Part shown: positions 6,424-12,529 of the stretch, one piece after another | Position numbering within the stretch: the first letter of the stretch is position 1 | Layout of the letters: each line of letters starts with the position of its first letter | Assembly (NCBI GenBank): GCA_947627405.1 | Contig: CANQVY010000006.1 | Span: 1-21,692 of the forward strand | Length of the DNA stretch: 21,692 nucleotides | From: an uncultured Bacilli bacterium | Lineage (GTDB): Bacteria > Bacillota_I > Bacilli_A > RF39 > UBA660 | Direction: 5' to 3' | Position numbers and translations under genes: made by a program | Notes under the pieces: model-generated | Told to the model about the DNA's origin: nothing | The model's database searches: none | The model's input: the letters and a program-made list of their open reading frames with translations, nothing else

Positions 6424-6489
6424 TTGGAATACCTTGTTATGTTAGTATTGTGTTTAGCAATACTAAAAAAATTTCTAGATCGAGATTAA
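6424..6489 (+). CDS. 21-aa hydrophobic peptide, candidate type I toxin
   Basis: Begins MEYLVMLVLCLAIL and ends KKFLDRD: one short membrane helix with a charged tail, the size and shape of small type I toxins (TxpA, BsrG and Fst are comparable classes; no specific family match is claimed). The start is TTG at 6424-6426 with AAGGAG 7 bases upstream. The start lies in the 5-base loop of a perfect 6-bp hairpin, GTATTC (6416-6421) with GAATAC (6427-6432), whose extension covers the ribosome site. Expression should therefore be restrained at translation. The locus also has a convergent antisense RNA overlapping the 3' half of the mRNA. Too short for most gene finders. Confidence 0.65.
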   Translation: MEYLVMLVLCLAILKKFLDRD

Positions 6490-6607
6490 AAAAAGAACAC
6501 CTAACTCAGCATGAGTTATGGTGTTCAACACAAAAACAGTGGAGATAACACCTAACACGCAAATATCAAGTGTATCTCTTTTTTATTGTATGAAGTTTCC
6601 TTCATCT
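6488..6607 (-). ncRNA. Antisense RNA, candidate type I antitoxin
   Basis: About 120 nt on the minus strand from the promoter at 6614-6642. It begins with the stable hairpin ATGAAG-GAAA-CTTCAT, then carries the complement of the toxin mRNA terminator. It ends in a strong terminator hairpin (GAACACC...GGTGTTC, 6495-6526) followed by seven T. It overlaps the 3' end of the toxin mRNA by roughly 97 nt. This tail-to-tail layout is that of txpA/RatA and bsrG/SR4 in Bacillus, where the antisense RNA promotes mRNA decay. Confidence 0.7.
6542..6584 (+). terminator. Terminator of the toxin-like mRNA
   Basis: GAGATA-a-CAC (6542-6551) pairs with GTG-TATCTC (6570-6578) and is followed by six T. The 3' arm can instead pair with the 5' end of the same transcript (6320-6328), so the finished RNA has two competing folds. 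Confidence 0.75.
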
Positions 6608-6613
6608 GTATAC

Positions 6614-6642
6614 ATAATATCACTTTTTCCTTATTTAGTCAA
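6614..6642 (-). promoter_or_regulatory. Promoter of the antisense RNA
   Basis: On the minus strand TTGACT, 17-bp spacer, TATTAT (-10 at 6614-6619). The -35 box starts directly after the stop codon of the NrdD-like gene. It is stronger than the toxin promoter by consensus, as expected if the antitoxin must be in excess. Confidence 0.82.
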
Positions 6643-6798
6643 TTATTTTGTCCCTAAATCATTGCTGTGCTTGACTCTATCTCTTTCTTCTGCCCTTTTT
6701 CCATTGTTGAATCGTTCCAAAGTTCCAACCAAATATCCTGTAATTCTTCTTATTCTTTCAAATCTAATGCCTTCCCCTATTTTCTTATCTTTTTCCAT
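6643..6798 (-). CDS. Stand-alone NrdD-like glycyl-radical-motif protein
   Basis: 51 aa, starting MEKDKKIGEGIRFERIRR. The core RRITGYLVGTLERFNNGKR followed by AEERDRVKH strongly resembles the C-terminal end of anaerobic ribonucleotide reductase (NrdD), where the glycine of the R-x-x-G-Y loop carries the radical; here that would be Gly21. The rest of NrdD is absent. Short proteins of this kind are familiar in Bacillota phages and are often labelled ribonucleotide reductase by similarity. It may act as a spare radical domain, as YfiD/GrcA does for pyruvate formate-lyase, or may only keep the fold. GGAGG lies 6-7 bases before the ATG, and the start overlaps the upstream gene by 14 nt. Confidence 0.8.
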   Translation of the reverse strand: MEKDKKIGEGIRFERIRRITGYLVGTLERFNNGKRAEERDRVKHSNDLGTK

Positions 6799-6985
6799 AA
6801 CTTGCCTCCAAAACTTCTTCCAAATATTTTTTTAAATCTTTATAAATTCTAATATCAAGGTTCTTGTCTTTATATGTGTATTTTGTTTGTAAAGCCTTAA
6901 TATCTCTGTCTAATGTTTCAATTAAATTTACAATGCTAAAAACTAGAATTGCATTTTGTTTAAGTATTTTATTATATTCACTCAT
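6785..6985 (-). CDS. Small phage protein, unknown function
   Basis: 66 aa from the ATG at 6985 (MSEYNKILKQ). Longer readings start from a non-ATG codon with no ribosome site, while GGGAGG sits 6 bases before this ATG. It is helical with a hydrophobic stretch AILVFSIVNLIETL and a basic end. It overlaps the stop of the terminase-like gene, so the pair is translationally coupled. Not recognised. Confidence 0.72.
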   Translation of the reverse strand: MSEYNKILKQNAILVFSIVNLIETLDRDIKALQTKYTYKDKNLDIRIYKDLKKYLEEVLEASYGKR

Positions 6986-7640
6986 CCTTTTCCTCCCAAT
7001 CTGCTTCAATAATATTTTGCCCTTTAAGAGCCTGCAATTGTGCGTTAATCTCGTCAACATTTGCAGTCTTTTCGTGTTTGATTACAACTGGTGCTTGTGC
7101 TTCTATAAATCCATGCTGACTTTTTAATGCAAACATACTCGATATTTCTCTGAGTTCTCCAAGTTGTGCTGATGTAAGCACAGATGTTGTTATATAATCG
7201 TCTATAATTCCCATAATATCCATTTTTAAAGGATCAACCATGTAATTGTCATATGTTGCCCTAGATATTCCTAATAAGGCACAAAACGATCCTTTGCTAG
7301 GTGGAAATTTGCATATTTGATTTATTTTTGCAATCATTTCCATGTAAATGTTTAGAGCTTCTCCTAACTCGTATGGAGTGTACGACTTATTTTGAATAGT
7401 AGCAATGTCTTCTACACTTCTTTTTGTAATAAGTGGTAATATTTGTGAAGTTGTTAATCCTTCATTGTGCGAAACTTTTTCCCTTATAACTTCTGCCACT
7501 TGTTCCATTTTTTTGTGAATTGTTGGTAATAAAAGTTCTTTCGTTTCTTCTTGCACTTTCTTTGCCAGTTCTTGTTTCATAATATCTTTTTTATCTTTAT
7601 TTTTTATAAAAGTATCACGAGACTTTTTTTTATTTTCCAC
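6978..7640 (-). CDS. Putative small terminase subunit (DNA packaging)
   Basis: 220 aa. A basic coiled N-terminus (about 1-55) is followed by a helical DNA-binding region with FPPSKGSFCALLGISRATYD (about 113-132), a helix-turn-helix-like element. The final part (EAQAPVVIKHEKTANVDEIN) and acidic tail match the shape of small terminase-like proteins of gut Bacillota phages. These bind the packaging site and hand DNA to the large subunit. No large subunit follows within the window; the expected neighbour must lie beyond the left end, displaced by the plus-strand island and the left operon. The assignment is by motif memory, so it could be another phage DNA-binding protein. Confidence 0.62.
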   Translation of the reverse strand: MENKKKSRDTFIKNKDKKDIMKQELAKKVQEETKELLLPTIHKKMEQVAEVIREKVSHNEGLTTSQILPLITKRSVEDIATIQNKSYTPYELGEALNIYMEMIAKINQICKFPPSKGSFCALLGISRATYDNYMVDPLKMDIMGIIDDYITTSVLTSAQLGELREISSMFALKSQHGFIEAQAPVVIKHEKTANVDEINAQLQALKGQNIIEADWEEKDE

Positions 7641-7902
7641 CAGAATTCACCAACCTTAAAATTTCGCCTTCAAGAGAAAGTTCCCTTTTTTCAATATCTC
7701 TAGCACTTCCCGTTTGACCATTAGAATACTCCATCATATCTTCTTCTATTTGTCCATAATATAAATCTCTATTTTCTTTAAAAAAATCATAATATAACCA
7801 CATAATGTAGTCATCAAAACATTTAAAAAGAACGCCATAGGGACGGTATTTTCGGTTAACATATGTAATGAATGTTAAATCATATCTGCTTATATAACCC
7901 AT
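7630..7902 (-). CDS. Phage protein, 90 aa, unknown function
   Basis: Rich in Tyr and Phe at the N-terminus (YISRYDLTFITYVNRKYRPYG, a likely beta-rich fold) with an acidic helical end (ARDIEKRELSLEGEILRL). It sits between RusA and the putative small terminase; its start shares a base with the RusA stop codon and its end overlaps the next start by 11 nt. Not recognised. Confidence 0.72.
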   Translation of the reverse strand: MGYISRYDLTFITYVNRKYRPYGVLFKCFDDYIMWLYYDFFKENRDLYYGQIEEDMMEYSNGQTGSARDIEKRELSLEGEILRLVNSGGK

Positions 7903-8318
7903 TATGTCTCCGCCTCTCTTCTTGTAATTTCAATTTCTGTTCTGAGTGATTCTTTATCATACGAAACATAACTACCATCATGCGAATAGACAATATTACT
8001 TTTATCATCAACTAACACACCATAGTGTACCAACATATCACAAGTAGCCTCTAACAAGTTTACTAGATCTACCCTTCTCCTTGTAGGCATATAATAAACA
8101 CATTTTAAATTGATAGGATAATCTATCTGTGAAACGCTTGGTATAAAACTTTTACAGTCTTTTTCATATTGTTTATATAACTTGCTAGGCATGATCATAG
8201 GTCTACCTCTAACAATTACAATGCGTTGCGAATTTTTCTTTGTTCTAGGTGCTATCGGTATAGTAAACTTAATCAAATTATCACTCTCCGTATAAGTTAA
8301 CGAAAAAGAGAACTGCAT
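7902..8318 (-). CDS. rusA: RusA-family Holliday junction resolvase
   Basis: 138 aa. The N-terminus has FTIPIAPRTKKNSQRIV, the usual RusA opening. The metal-binding acidic residues appear in RRVDLVNLLEATCDML (Asp84, Asn87, Asp94) and VDDKSNIV (Asp104). The enzyme cuts four-way DNA junctions, clearing branched phage DNA before packaging. It completes the recombination set with the ERF annealing protein and YqaJ-type exonuclease upstream in the same direction. The gene begins 20 bp after the end of tRNA-Ile, so it shares a transcript with the RNA island. Confidence 0.9.
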   Translation of the reverse strand: MQFSFSLTYTESDNLIKFTIPIAPRTKKNSQRIVIVRGRPMIMPSKLYKQYEKDCKSFIPSVSQIDYPINLKCVYYMPTRRRVDLVNLLEATCDMLVHYGVLVDDKSNIVYSHDGSYVSYDKESLRTEIEITRREAET

Positions 8319-8338
8319 CAGTTCCCTTCATTCTAATT

Positions 8339-8414
8339 TGGTAGACAAGGTAGGAGTTGAACCCACAACCGCTCGGATATAAGCCGAGAACTCTAACCAT
8401 TGAGTTACTTGTCT
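8339..8414 (-). tRNA. tRNA-Ile(UAU), phage-encoded
   Basis: 76 nt with encoded CCA. Acceptor AGACAAG/CTTGTCT, D arm ACTC/GAGT, anticodon stem CTCGG/CCGAG with loop CTTATAT giving anticodon UAU, and T arm GTGGG/CCTAC with loop TTCAACT. UAU reads AUA directly. Most bacteria read AUA with a lysidine-modified CAU tRNA, so a UAU tRNA frees an AUA-rich phage from that modification. It lies directly downstream of the large structured RNA. Confidence 0.9.
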
Positions 8415-9787
8415 ATTTGGAGCCTCAGTTGTTTAAGGAACAACCCAGACCAGAAATCCTAACAATTTGTATTGATAGTCAATACTAACTAACTATTTTA
8501 TTTGAGGATAATAATAGTTAAATACCACAAGTTCTTAGGATATAACTGTTAAAAATCCAGTGTAAAACTTGCATAAACCTTGTCTTTTTATCGAAAAGAC
8601 TACACCATCGTACACATTGTGGTTGTGTAACTACCTCTATATCTAAACAGGTCATGACTTCCTGTCGCAATAGTCATATTTATGAGTAGATAAGGATTTG
8701 AACCTTATATGCGAGAGGCTCTTAAGCCTACAACGGGATCAGTTCTTGAACTGGAAGATTTACCTGGTTAAAACCTTCAAAACGCAACCGACTTTATCAG
8801 TCATAAAGTGTCTACCCATTCCACCACTACTCATATTTACTATTTTTCTAGGCAATTCTAGAATTACTACTGATAGTTCAGCGTATGTGGGTCATAACCA
8901 ACGTGAAACTCCGTTCGCTCACGAGAACAATATTGTCTTATAGACAATGTACCAATGATATCAGAATAGCTATCCGTTACCTTTTTAACCTCGGCAGGTG
9001 ATGATATCATCAGTACATCACCTACAAGAGATGATGCATTATGTATAGGAGGATTTTGTGCCTTAGTTGGCACTATAGAGCATTATAAACAATAGACTTT
9101 ATCCAGTGCACCTAATACTACCTATGATTACCACTTAATTAAATGTGGTCTTTTATATAACACTCTATACTACCAACTAAAATTCTTTCAAATAAATAGA
9201 CAAATGGTGTTTCTCACACTAATTCATTATAGCCATTTATTATTCAGCAACTAGCCAGTTAAAGCCCTCTATAAGTAGCGACCTTATATCTTCTTTAACC
9301 TTTTACCACTACATCGGATTCTTTACCGACAACTTTCACACACATTAGGTTAATATGTCAAAAACAATTCCATTGCTTTTTTGTTAACTATTATTTACTC
9401 TTTATTATGCAGATTTGTGCTACTCGTACCAGTTTCTAATCTTATACACCTATCACTAGGTATCAACTGCATTTTGACTTATGGTTAAAATACGTCGAAT
9501 CTATCGTTCATCTCTCTAACTACCACAGTTAGTAAGACCACCGTCATATCCTCATTTAGATATGAAATTGTCAACGATTAGTCCTGTGCCTTATAAAACT
9601 CTATAATGAACTACTATTATCTTTTTTTCTACTTAGTAGATCTCCGACGTTATTGTCGCCAATATATCGCACTCAATCCCCTTTAAAATCTCTCTTAAAG
9701 GTAATAAGAACAAGATAACATCTATACTGTATTGCGTTACAGTCTATCATATAGTTCATTTATCTACTTATTTCAAAGAACATTTAA
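8415..9787 (-). ncRNA. Large structured RNA, GOLLD/ROOL-like (one or two RNAs)
   Basis: About 1.37 kb with no credible gene, between two tRNA genes on the same strand. Nearly every segment folds locally. Perfect helices include 9727-9731/9738-9742, 9680-9686/9695-9701, 9545-9550/9559-9564, 9516-9521/9527-9532, 8996-9003/9016-9023, 8932-8937/8943-8948, 8582-8588/8594-8600, 8469-8474/8480-8485 and 8428-8433/8439-8444. Two long-range closings are clear: TTAGTTGG/CCAACTAA (9063-9070/9173-9180) with an inner TATAGAG/CTCTATA, and TGAGTAG/CTACTCA (8683-8689/8827-8833). The latter encloses five hairpins. GOLLD (about 0.8 kb or more) and ROOL (about 0.6 kb) are giant phage RNAs known to sit beside tRNA genes. 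The match is by context and architecture, not by alignment. The flanking tRNAs would release its ends by normal tRNA processing. Confidence 0.75.
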
Positions 9788-9860
9788 TGGTTGCGGTCGC
9801 GAGAATCGAACTCGACCTTTAGGTTATGAGCCTAGCGTGCTACCGTTACACTACCCCGCA
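9788..9860 (-). tRNA. tRNA-Met-like (CAU) with an irregular acceptor/T junction
   Basis: 73 nt with encoded CCA. D arm GTGT/GCAC, anticodon loop CTCATAA (anticodon CAU), T loop TTCGATT on CGAG/CTCG, outer acceptor TGCGG/CCGCA. Pairs 6-67, 7-66 and 49-65 are all mismatched and the variable loop is short. An alternative longer T helix (GGT/ACC) is possible. It may be initiator-like, elongator, an isoleucine tRNA read with lysidine, or a tRNA mimic that marks the 5' edge of the large RNA. Confidence 0.72.
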
Positions 9861-9938
9861 ATATAAGGGAAGCAAAGGGAGATGCTTCCTTTGAACTACA
9901 TATGAACTTTCGTCCACGATCTTAATTTACTACTTGTT

Positions 9939-9960
9939 TTACTTTGTTTTCACTTTGGTT
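9939..9960. repeat. 22-bp repeat, copy B (copy A at 3419-3440)
   Basis: Identical to copy A. Here a third unit (ACTTGTTTT) precedes it, making three 10-11-bp units. On the minus strand it encodes the last codons (EPK, stop) of the gene at 9950-10303 and the first bases after it. Confidence 0.6.
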
Positions 9961-10303
9961 CAATAATTTTTTTAACTTTTTTATAATATTTTGTCCAAAT
10001 CCATTCCGGATCAGTTGGAGTAATATCTTGCATATAATTTTCAGTTGCTACTTTTTCAACCGCTTTTGATGGTGTTAATCCATTAAGCATATTTAAATAC
10101 AATCTGTAACATATTTGATTTGTTGATAGCTTTTCTAAATTACTTTTGCATCTTTCGACTAATTCTTTTTTTTGGTTTATTTTTTCTGTTATTGATTCAA
10201 TATCACAATTTCCGTTGTTTTTTATATCAATTAACATTTTTATTTCTAAATTCAAGTCGTTAATATAGGGAATGCAATCAACACTACTGTTCATCTGCAT
10301 CAC
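9950..10303 (-). CDS. Phage protein, possible transcription regulator
   Basis: 117 aa. The C-terminal half (LSTNQICYRLYLNMLNGLTP, then SKAVEKVATENY and IWTKYYKKVKKII) resembles the sigma-region-4-like helices of the small ArpU/RinA-type regulators that end the early operon in many Gram-positive phages and switch on late genes. That match is weak and positional. The N-terminal half is a charged coiled coil. The ATG at 10303 overlaps the upstream stop by 20 nt; other ATG codons within the first four residues are possible starts. Confidence 0.65.
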   Translation of the reverse strand: MMQMNSSVDCIPYINDLNLEIKMLIDIKNNGNCDIESITEKINQKKELVERCKSNLEKLSTNQICYRLYLNMLNGLTPSKAVEKVATENYMQDITPTDPEWIWTKYYKKVKKIIEPK

Positions 10304-10739
10304 TCTTTTCTTCCTTTTTCTTCTTCGTTTTCTTTAAACTTGAAGATTTTTTCTTTTTAAAAGAATTCAGTCCATCTTCATCAAGCAATCTACAGGTATA
10401 ATTTTTTCCTAGCTTAGAATATGAATTATTTAGTCCTTGTAACAAGAATTGACGATTTTCTATACTATTTAATTTACCTATCGAATTCTTATAAGACTGT
10501 CGTAATGTTATATCGCCTTTTACTTTTCGTCTAATATTAAGATTTTCTTTCATATCATTAAATAGTTTTTCTAAATTAATTTCTTTAACATCTTCATTCT
10601 CGATTATATGTTCATAATCACTGCGAAGCATATCACACCTTGATAATCTATCATCAAGACTGTCTAAGTATTCATCGATAGTATTTAATACTCGTATAGA
10701 CTCGGTCAATTGCTTTATAACGTCAAAATCTGTTTCCAT
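10284..10739 (-). CDS. Phage protein with very basic lysine-rich tail
   Basis: 151 aa, not recognised. Residues 1-105 are helical and acidic. The last 25 carry dense lysine runs (FKKKKSSSLKKTKKKKEE) ending in an acidic tip. Such a tail suggests nucleic-acid binding. It lies directly after the SSB gene in the same direction, 9 bp from its stop, so a role in replication or recombination is plausible but unproven. Confidence 0.7.
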   Translation of the reverse strand: METDFDVIKQLTESIRVLNTIDEYLDSLDDRLSRCDMLRSDYEHIIENEDVKEINLEKLFNDMKENLNIRRKVKGDITLRQSYKNSIGKLNSIENRQFLLQGLNNSYSKLGKNYTCRLLDEDGLNSFKKKKSSSLKKTKKKKEEKSDADEQ

Positions 10740-10748
10740 TTAAATTTC

Positions 10749-11174
10749 CTAAAAAGGATATTCTTCTTCACTTACCTGTTTTCCCATTTCCGCAAACGGA
10801 TCTTCTTTTGACTGAGTAGTTGATGTTGTTGTTTGTGCTTGTGTAGGTTGTGATTCTTTTTTACTATCAAGAAATTGCAAATTTTCGGCAATTACTTCTG
10901 TAACATACCGCTTGTTACCAGTCGTATCTTCATAACTTCTAACTTGAATTCTTCCATCAACAGCAACTTTACTTCCTTTGAACAAATAGTTTTTAGCATT
11001 CTCTGCTTGCTTTTTCCAAACAACTATTGGAATAAAATCAACTTCTTTCTCCCCTTCTTGATTTGTAAAATTACGATCTATTGCAATAGTAAAATTTGCA
11101 ACTGGTACATTGTTACCTGTATATCTTATTTCTGGATTACCTGTTAAACGACCAATTAAAAATACTTTATTCAC
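10749..11174 (-). CDS. ssb: Single-stranded DNA-binding protein with acidic tip
   Basis: 141 aa. A typical SSB: MNKVFLIGRLTGNPEIRYT, then VANFTIAIDR, FIPIVVWKKQAEN, and GSKVAVDGRIQVRSYED form the OB fold (about 1-105). A Gln/Thr/Ser-rich linker follows, and the tip EEEYPF recruits partner proteins. It coats single-stranded phage DNA and should work with the ERF and YqaJ-type proteins encoded just upstream. Compare the tail-less SSB at 4376-4687. Confidence 0.95.
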   Translation of the reverse strand: MNKVFLIGRLTGNPEIRYTGNNVPVANFTIAIDRNFTNQEGEKEVDFIPIVVWKKQAENAKNYLFKGSKVAVDGRIQVRSYEDTTGNKRYVTEVIAENLQFLDSKKESQPTQAQTTTSTTQSKEDPFAEMGKQVSEEEYPF

Positions 11175-11188
11175 TTTAATCCCTCTTT

Positions 11189-11851
11189 CTAAAACTTATA
11201 TTTTTCTAAAAAATCATTTTCGTTAGGACGTTTCTTATATTTCATGCAATTTAACATATATTTAGCTCTAGTTTCTAGTTCATCAATTATTTCATTATCA
11301 CGTTTGATGACAATTTGTTTGTTGTGTAAATCTGTGATAACTACATTAATTGGATCTTCTTGTTCTTCATCTGTTAGAGTGTTAACATTCAAAATTCCTT
11401 TGTCAGTACCAAGAGTCGCAATTTGGATTTGCACTTGGCAATAATATGATTTTGGGATATTCAATTTTAATCCATTCCATTCTGCATTAAAACTACGCTT
11501 TGCAATCCATTTATTAAATGTCTCTTGATTAATAACTTTGTTTTCAATTGGAATAGAAGTTTTTTCTTCTCTAGCATCCAAACTAACCACTAAACCTTGA
11601 ACATTTTTATCTTCAATTCTTTCATTAAAAATCAACTTATTACCAGAAGATTGCTCGTAAAATTTTAAGCAATCTTCTTCGAGAATGTTTCCTGCGGTAA
11701 TGGCATCGTTATCTAATTCTTCATAATCTCGTAATCCAACTTTTAATGCCCAAAGTTGTTGACAATCTTCACTATCAAAATTAAGAATTTTATATATCTC
11801 CGATGCACCTAATTGACTTTTTCTTTCTTCTCGTTCTTTTAAACTAAGCAT
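11189..11851 (-). CDS. YqaJ-type viral recombinase / exonuclease
   Basis: 220 aa PD-(D/E)XK nuclease. GASEI at 15-19 and NILEEDC at about 55-61 form the first motifs. Asp92 (SLDAREE) and Glu103-x-Lys105 (IENK) form the metal site, and YYCQVQIQIATL at about 136-147 is the conserved Gln helix. Phage enzymes of this family resect double-stranded ends to give 3' tails for the annealing protein. The gene overlaps the ERF gene by 8 nt, the usual pairing. The protein is short for the family but all key residues are present. Confidence 0.9.
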   Translation of the reverse strand: MLSLKEREERKSQLGASEIYKILNFDSEDCQQLWALKVGLRDYEELDNDAITAGNILEEDCLKFYEQSSGNKLIFNERIEDKNVQGLVVSLDAREEKTSIPIENKVINQETFNKWIAKRSFNAEWNGLKLNIPKSYYCQVQIQIATLGTDKGILNVNTLTDEEQEDPINVVITDLHNKQIVIKRDNEIIDELETRAKYMLNCMKYKKRPNENDFLEKYKF

Positions 11852-12512
11852 TTTTTTCTTCCTTTAAAATCAAAGTTAATTGTTCAAGTAGTGATTCTGC
11901 TTTATCTGGATCATTGTAAATTTCTATAAACTCATCTCGGCTAACTCCAAGTGCTTCATAGACTTTCTCTTTCACTTGATATTTTTTTAGTGCTTTTTCA
12001 TACATTTTTTTGACTTTTGTTTGTGTTGCACTGATTTTCTTTCTTTCCTCTTCTGCTTCCATTTCACTACGAATTTTATCTGGATCATCTTTAGAAGTTG
12101 CAATGTTGAAATATTTTAACAAGAAATATCTGTTTGCGTATGTTAACCCACTACCAAACGCTTGGCTTCCGTCTGCTTGTTGACCTACTAAAATCCACGG
12201 AATATCCTCTTTTTCTCCTGTTGTTATATCTTCCCAAGTAAATACCATTTCACTTGTAACTAAAATGTCCGTTTTAGCTTGTCCTTTTGTATTTTGGTAA
12301 TTTACAGGTTCTGCTTTGAGAGTATTTTGGATGAAACTAGGAGTCAATTTCAGTCCTAATTCAATCATTTTGTCGTTGATAGCCAATAGTATGCTTTCTT
12401 CTGTAACATAATTGTAGCCATGCCCTTCTGCATCTTCTTTCATAATAGAGACTATCTTTTTTAATTCTTGAAGTTTCTCTTTAAAACTCATATTTTGTAT
12501 CTTTTTTTCCAT
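11844..12512 (-). CDS. erf: ERF-family single-strand annealing protein
   Basis: 222 aa. The conserved ERF core is seen at about 10-145: GYNYVTEESILLAIN, LGLKLTPSF, a TSEMVFTWEDITTGE strand, and the hallmark FGSGLTYANRYFLLKYF-type block. The C-terminal part is helical and charged. ERF proteins anneal complementary strands during phage recombination and genome circularisation. The ATG at 12512 has GAGGT just upstream; an internal ATG at residue 8 is less well placed. It is partnered with the YqaJ-type exonuclease downstream. Confidence 0.92.
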   Translation of the reverse strand: MEKKIQNMSFKEKLQELKKIVSIMKEDAEGHGYNYVTEESILLAINDKMIELGLKLTPSFIQNTLKAEPVNYQNTKGQAKTDILVTSEMVFTWEDITTGEKEDIPWILVGQQADGSQAFGSGLTYANRYFLLKYFNIATSKDDPDKIRSEMEAEEERKKISATQTKVKKMYEKALKKYQVKEKVYEALGVSRDEFIEIYNDPDKAESLLEQLTLILKEEKNA

Positions 12513-12529
12513 AAGTAAACCTCATTCTT

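Larger units (their letters stand above)
6320..6584 (+). ncRNA. Predicted toxin-like mRNA with 5'-3' end pairing
   Basis: A transcript of about 265 nt. Its first bases GAGATACAC (6320-6328) are perfectly complementary to GTGTATCTC (6570-6578) at the 3' end. The next block GTTAGGTG (6335-6342) pairs with CACCTAAC (6549-6556). Long-range end pairing that keeps a primary transcript inert is a hallmark of type I toxin mRNAs such as hok and aapA. The 3' end is a T-tailed terminator. An extended Shine-Dalgarno-like AAGGGGGTGAT near 6373 has no start codon at a useful distance and may be a ribosome standby site. Confidence 0.65.

Noticed and set aside
6221..6445. 74-codon plus-strand frame over the toxin leader
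   Set aside because: It crosses the direct repeats and the toxin promoter; no ribosome site at its start.
8418..8509. A further tRNA with anticodon CUA (suppressor)
   Set aside because: A hairpin with loop GACTATC and a CCA-like end are present, but position 33 is not T, the acceptor does not pair properly and no D arm is seen; it fits better as the 3' domain of the large RNA.
8415..8840. Group I intron in a tRNA-Leu
   Set aside because: A leucine-like 5' part and T arm are split as by an intron, but I could not find the conserved group I core elements in the right order on the minus strand.
8698..9073. Frames on both strands within the RNA island
   Set aside because: They overlap the structured RNA, have no ribosome sites and no recognisable protein pattern.
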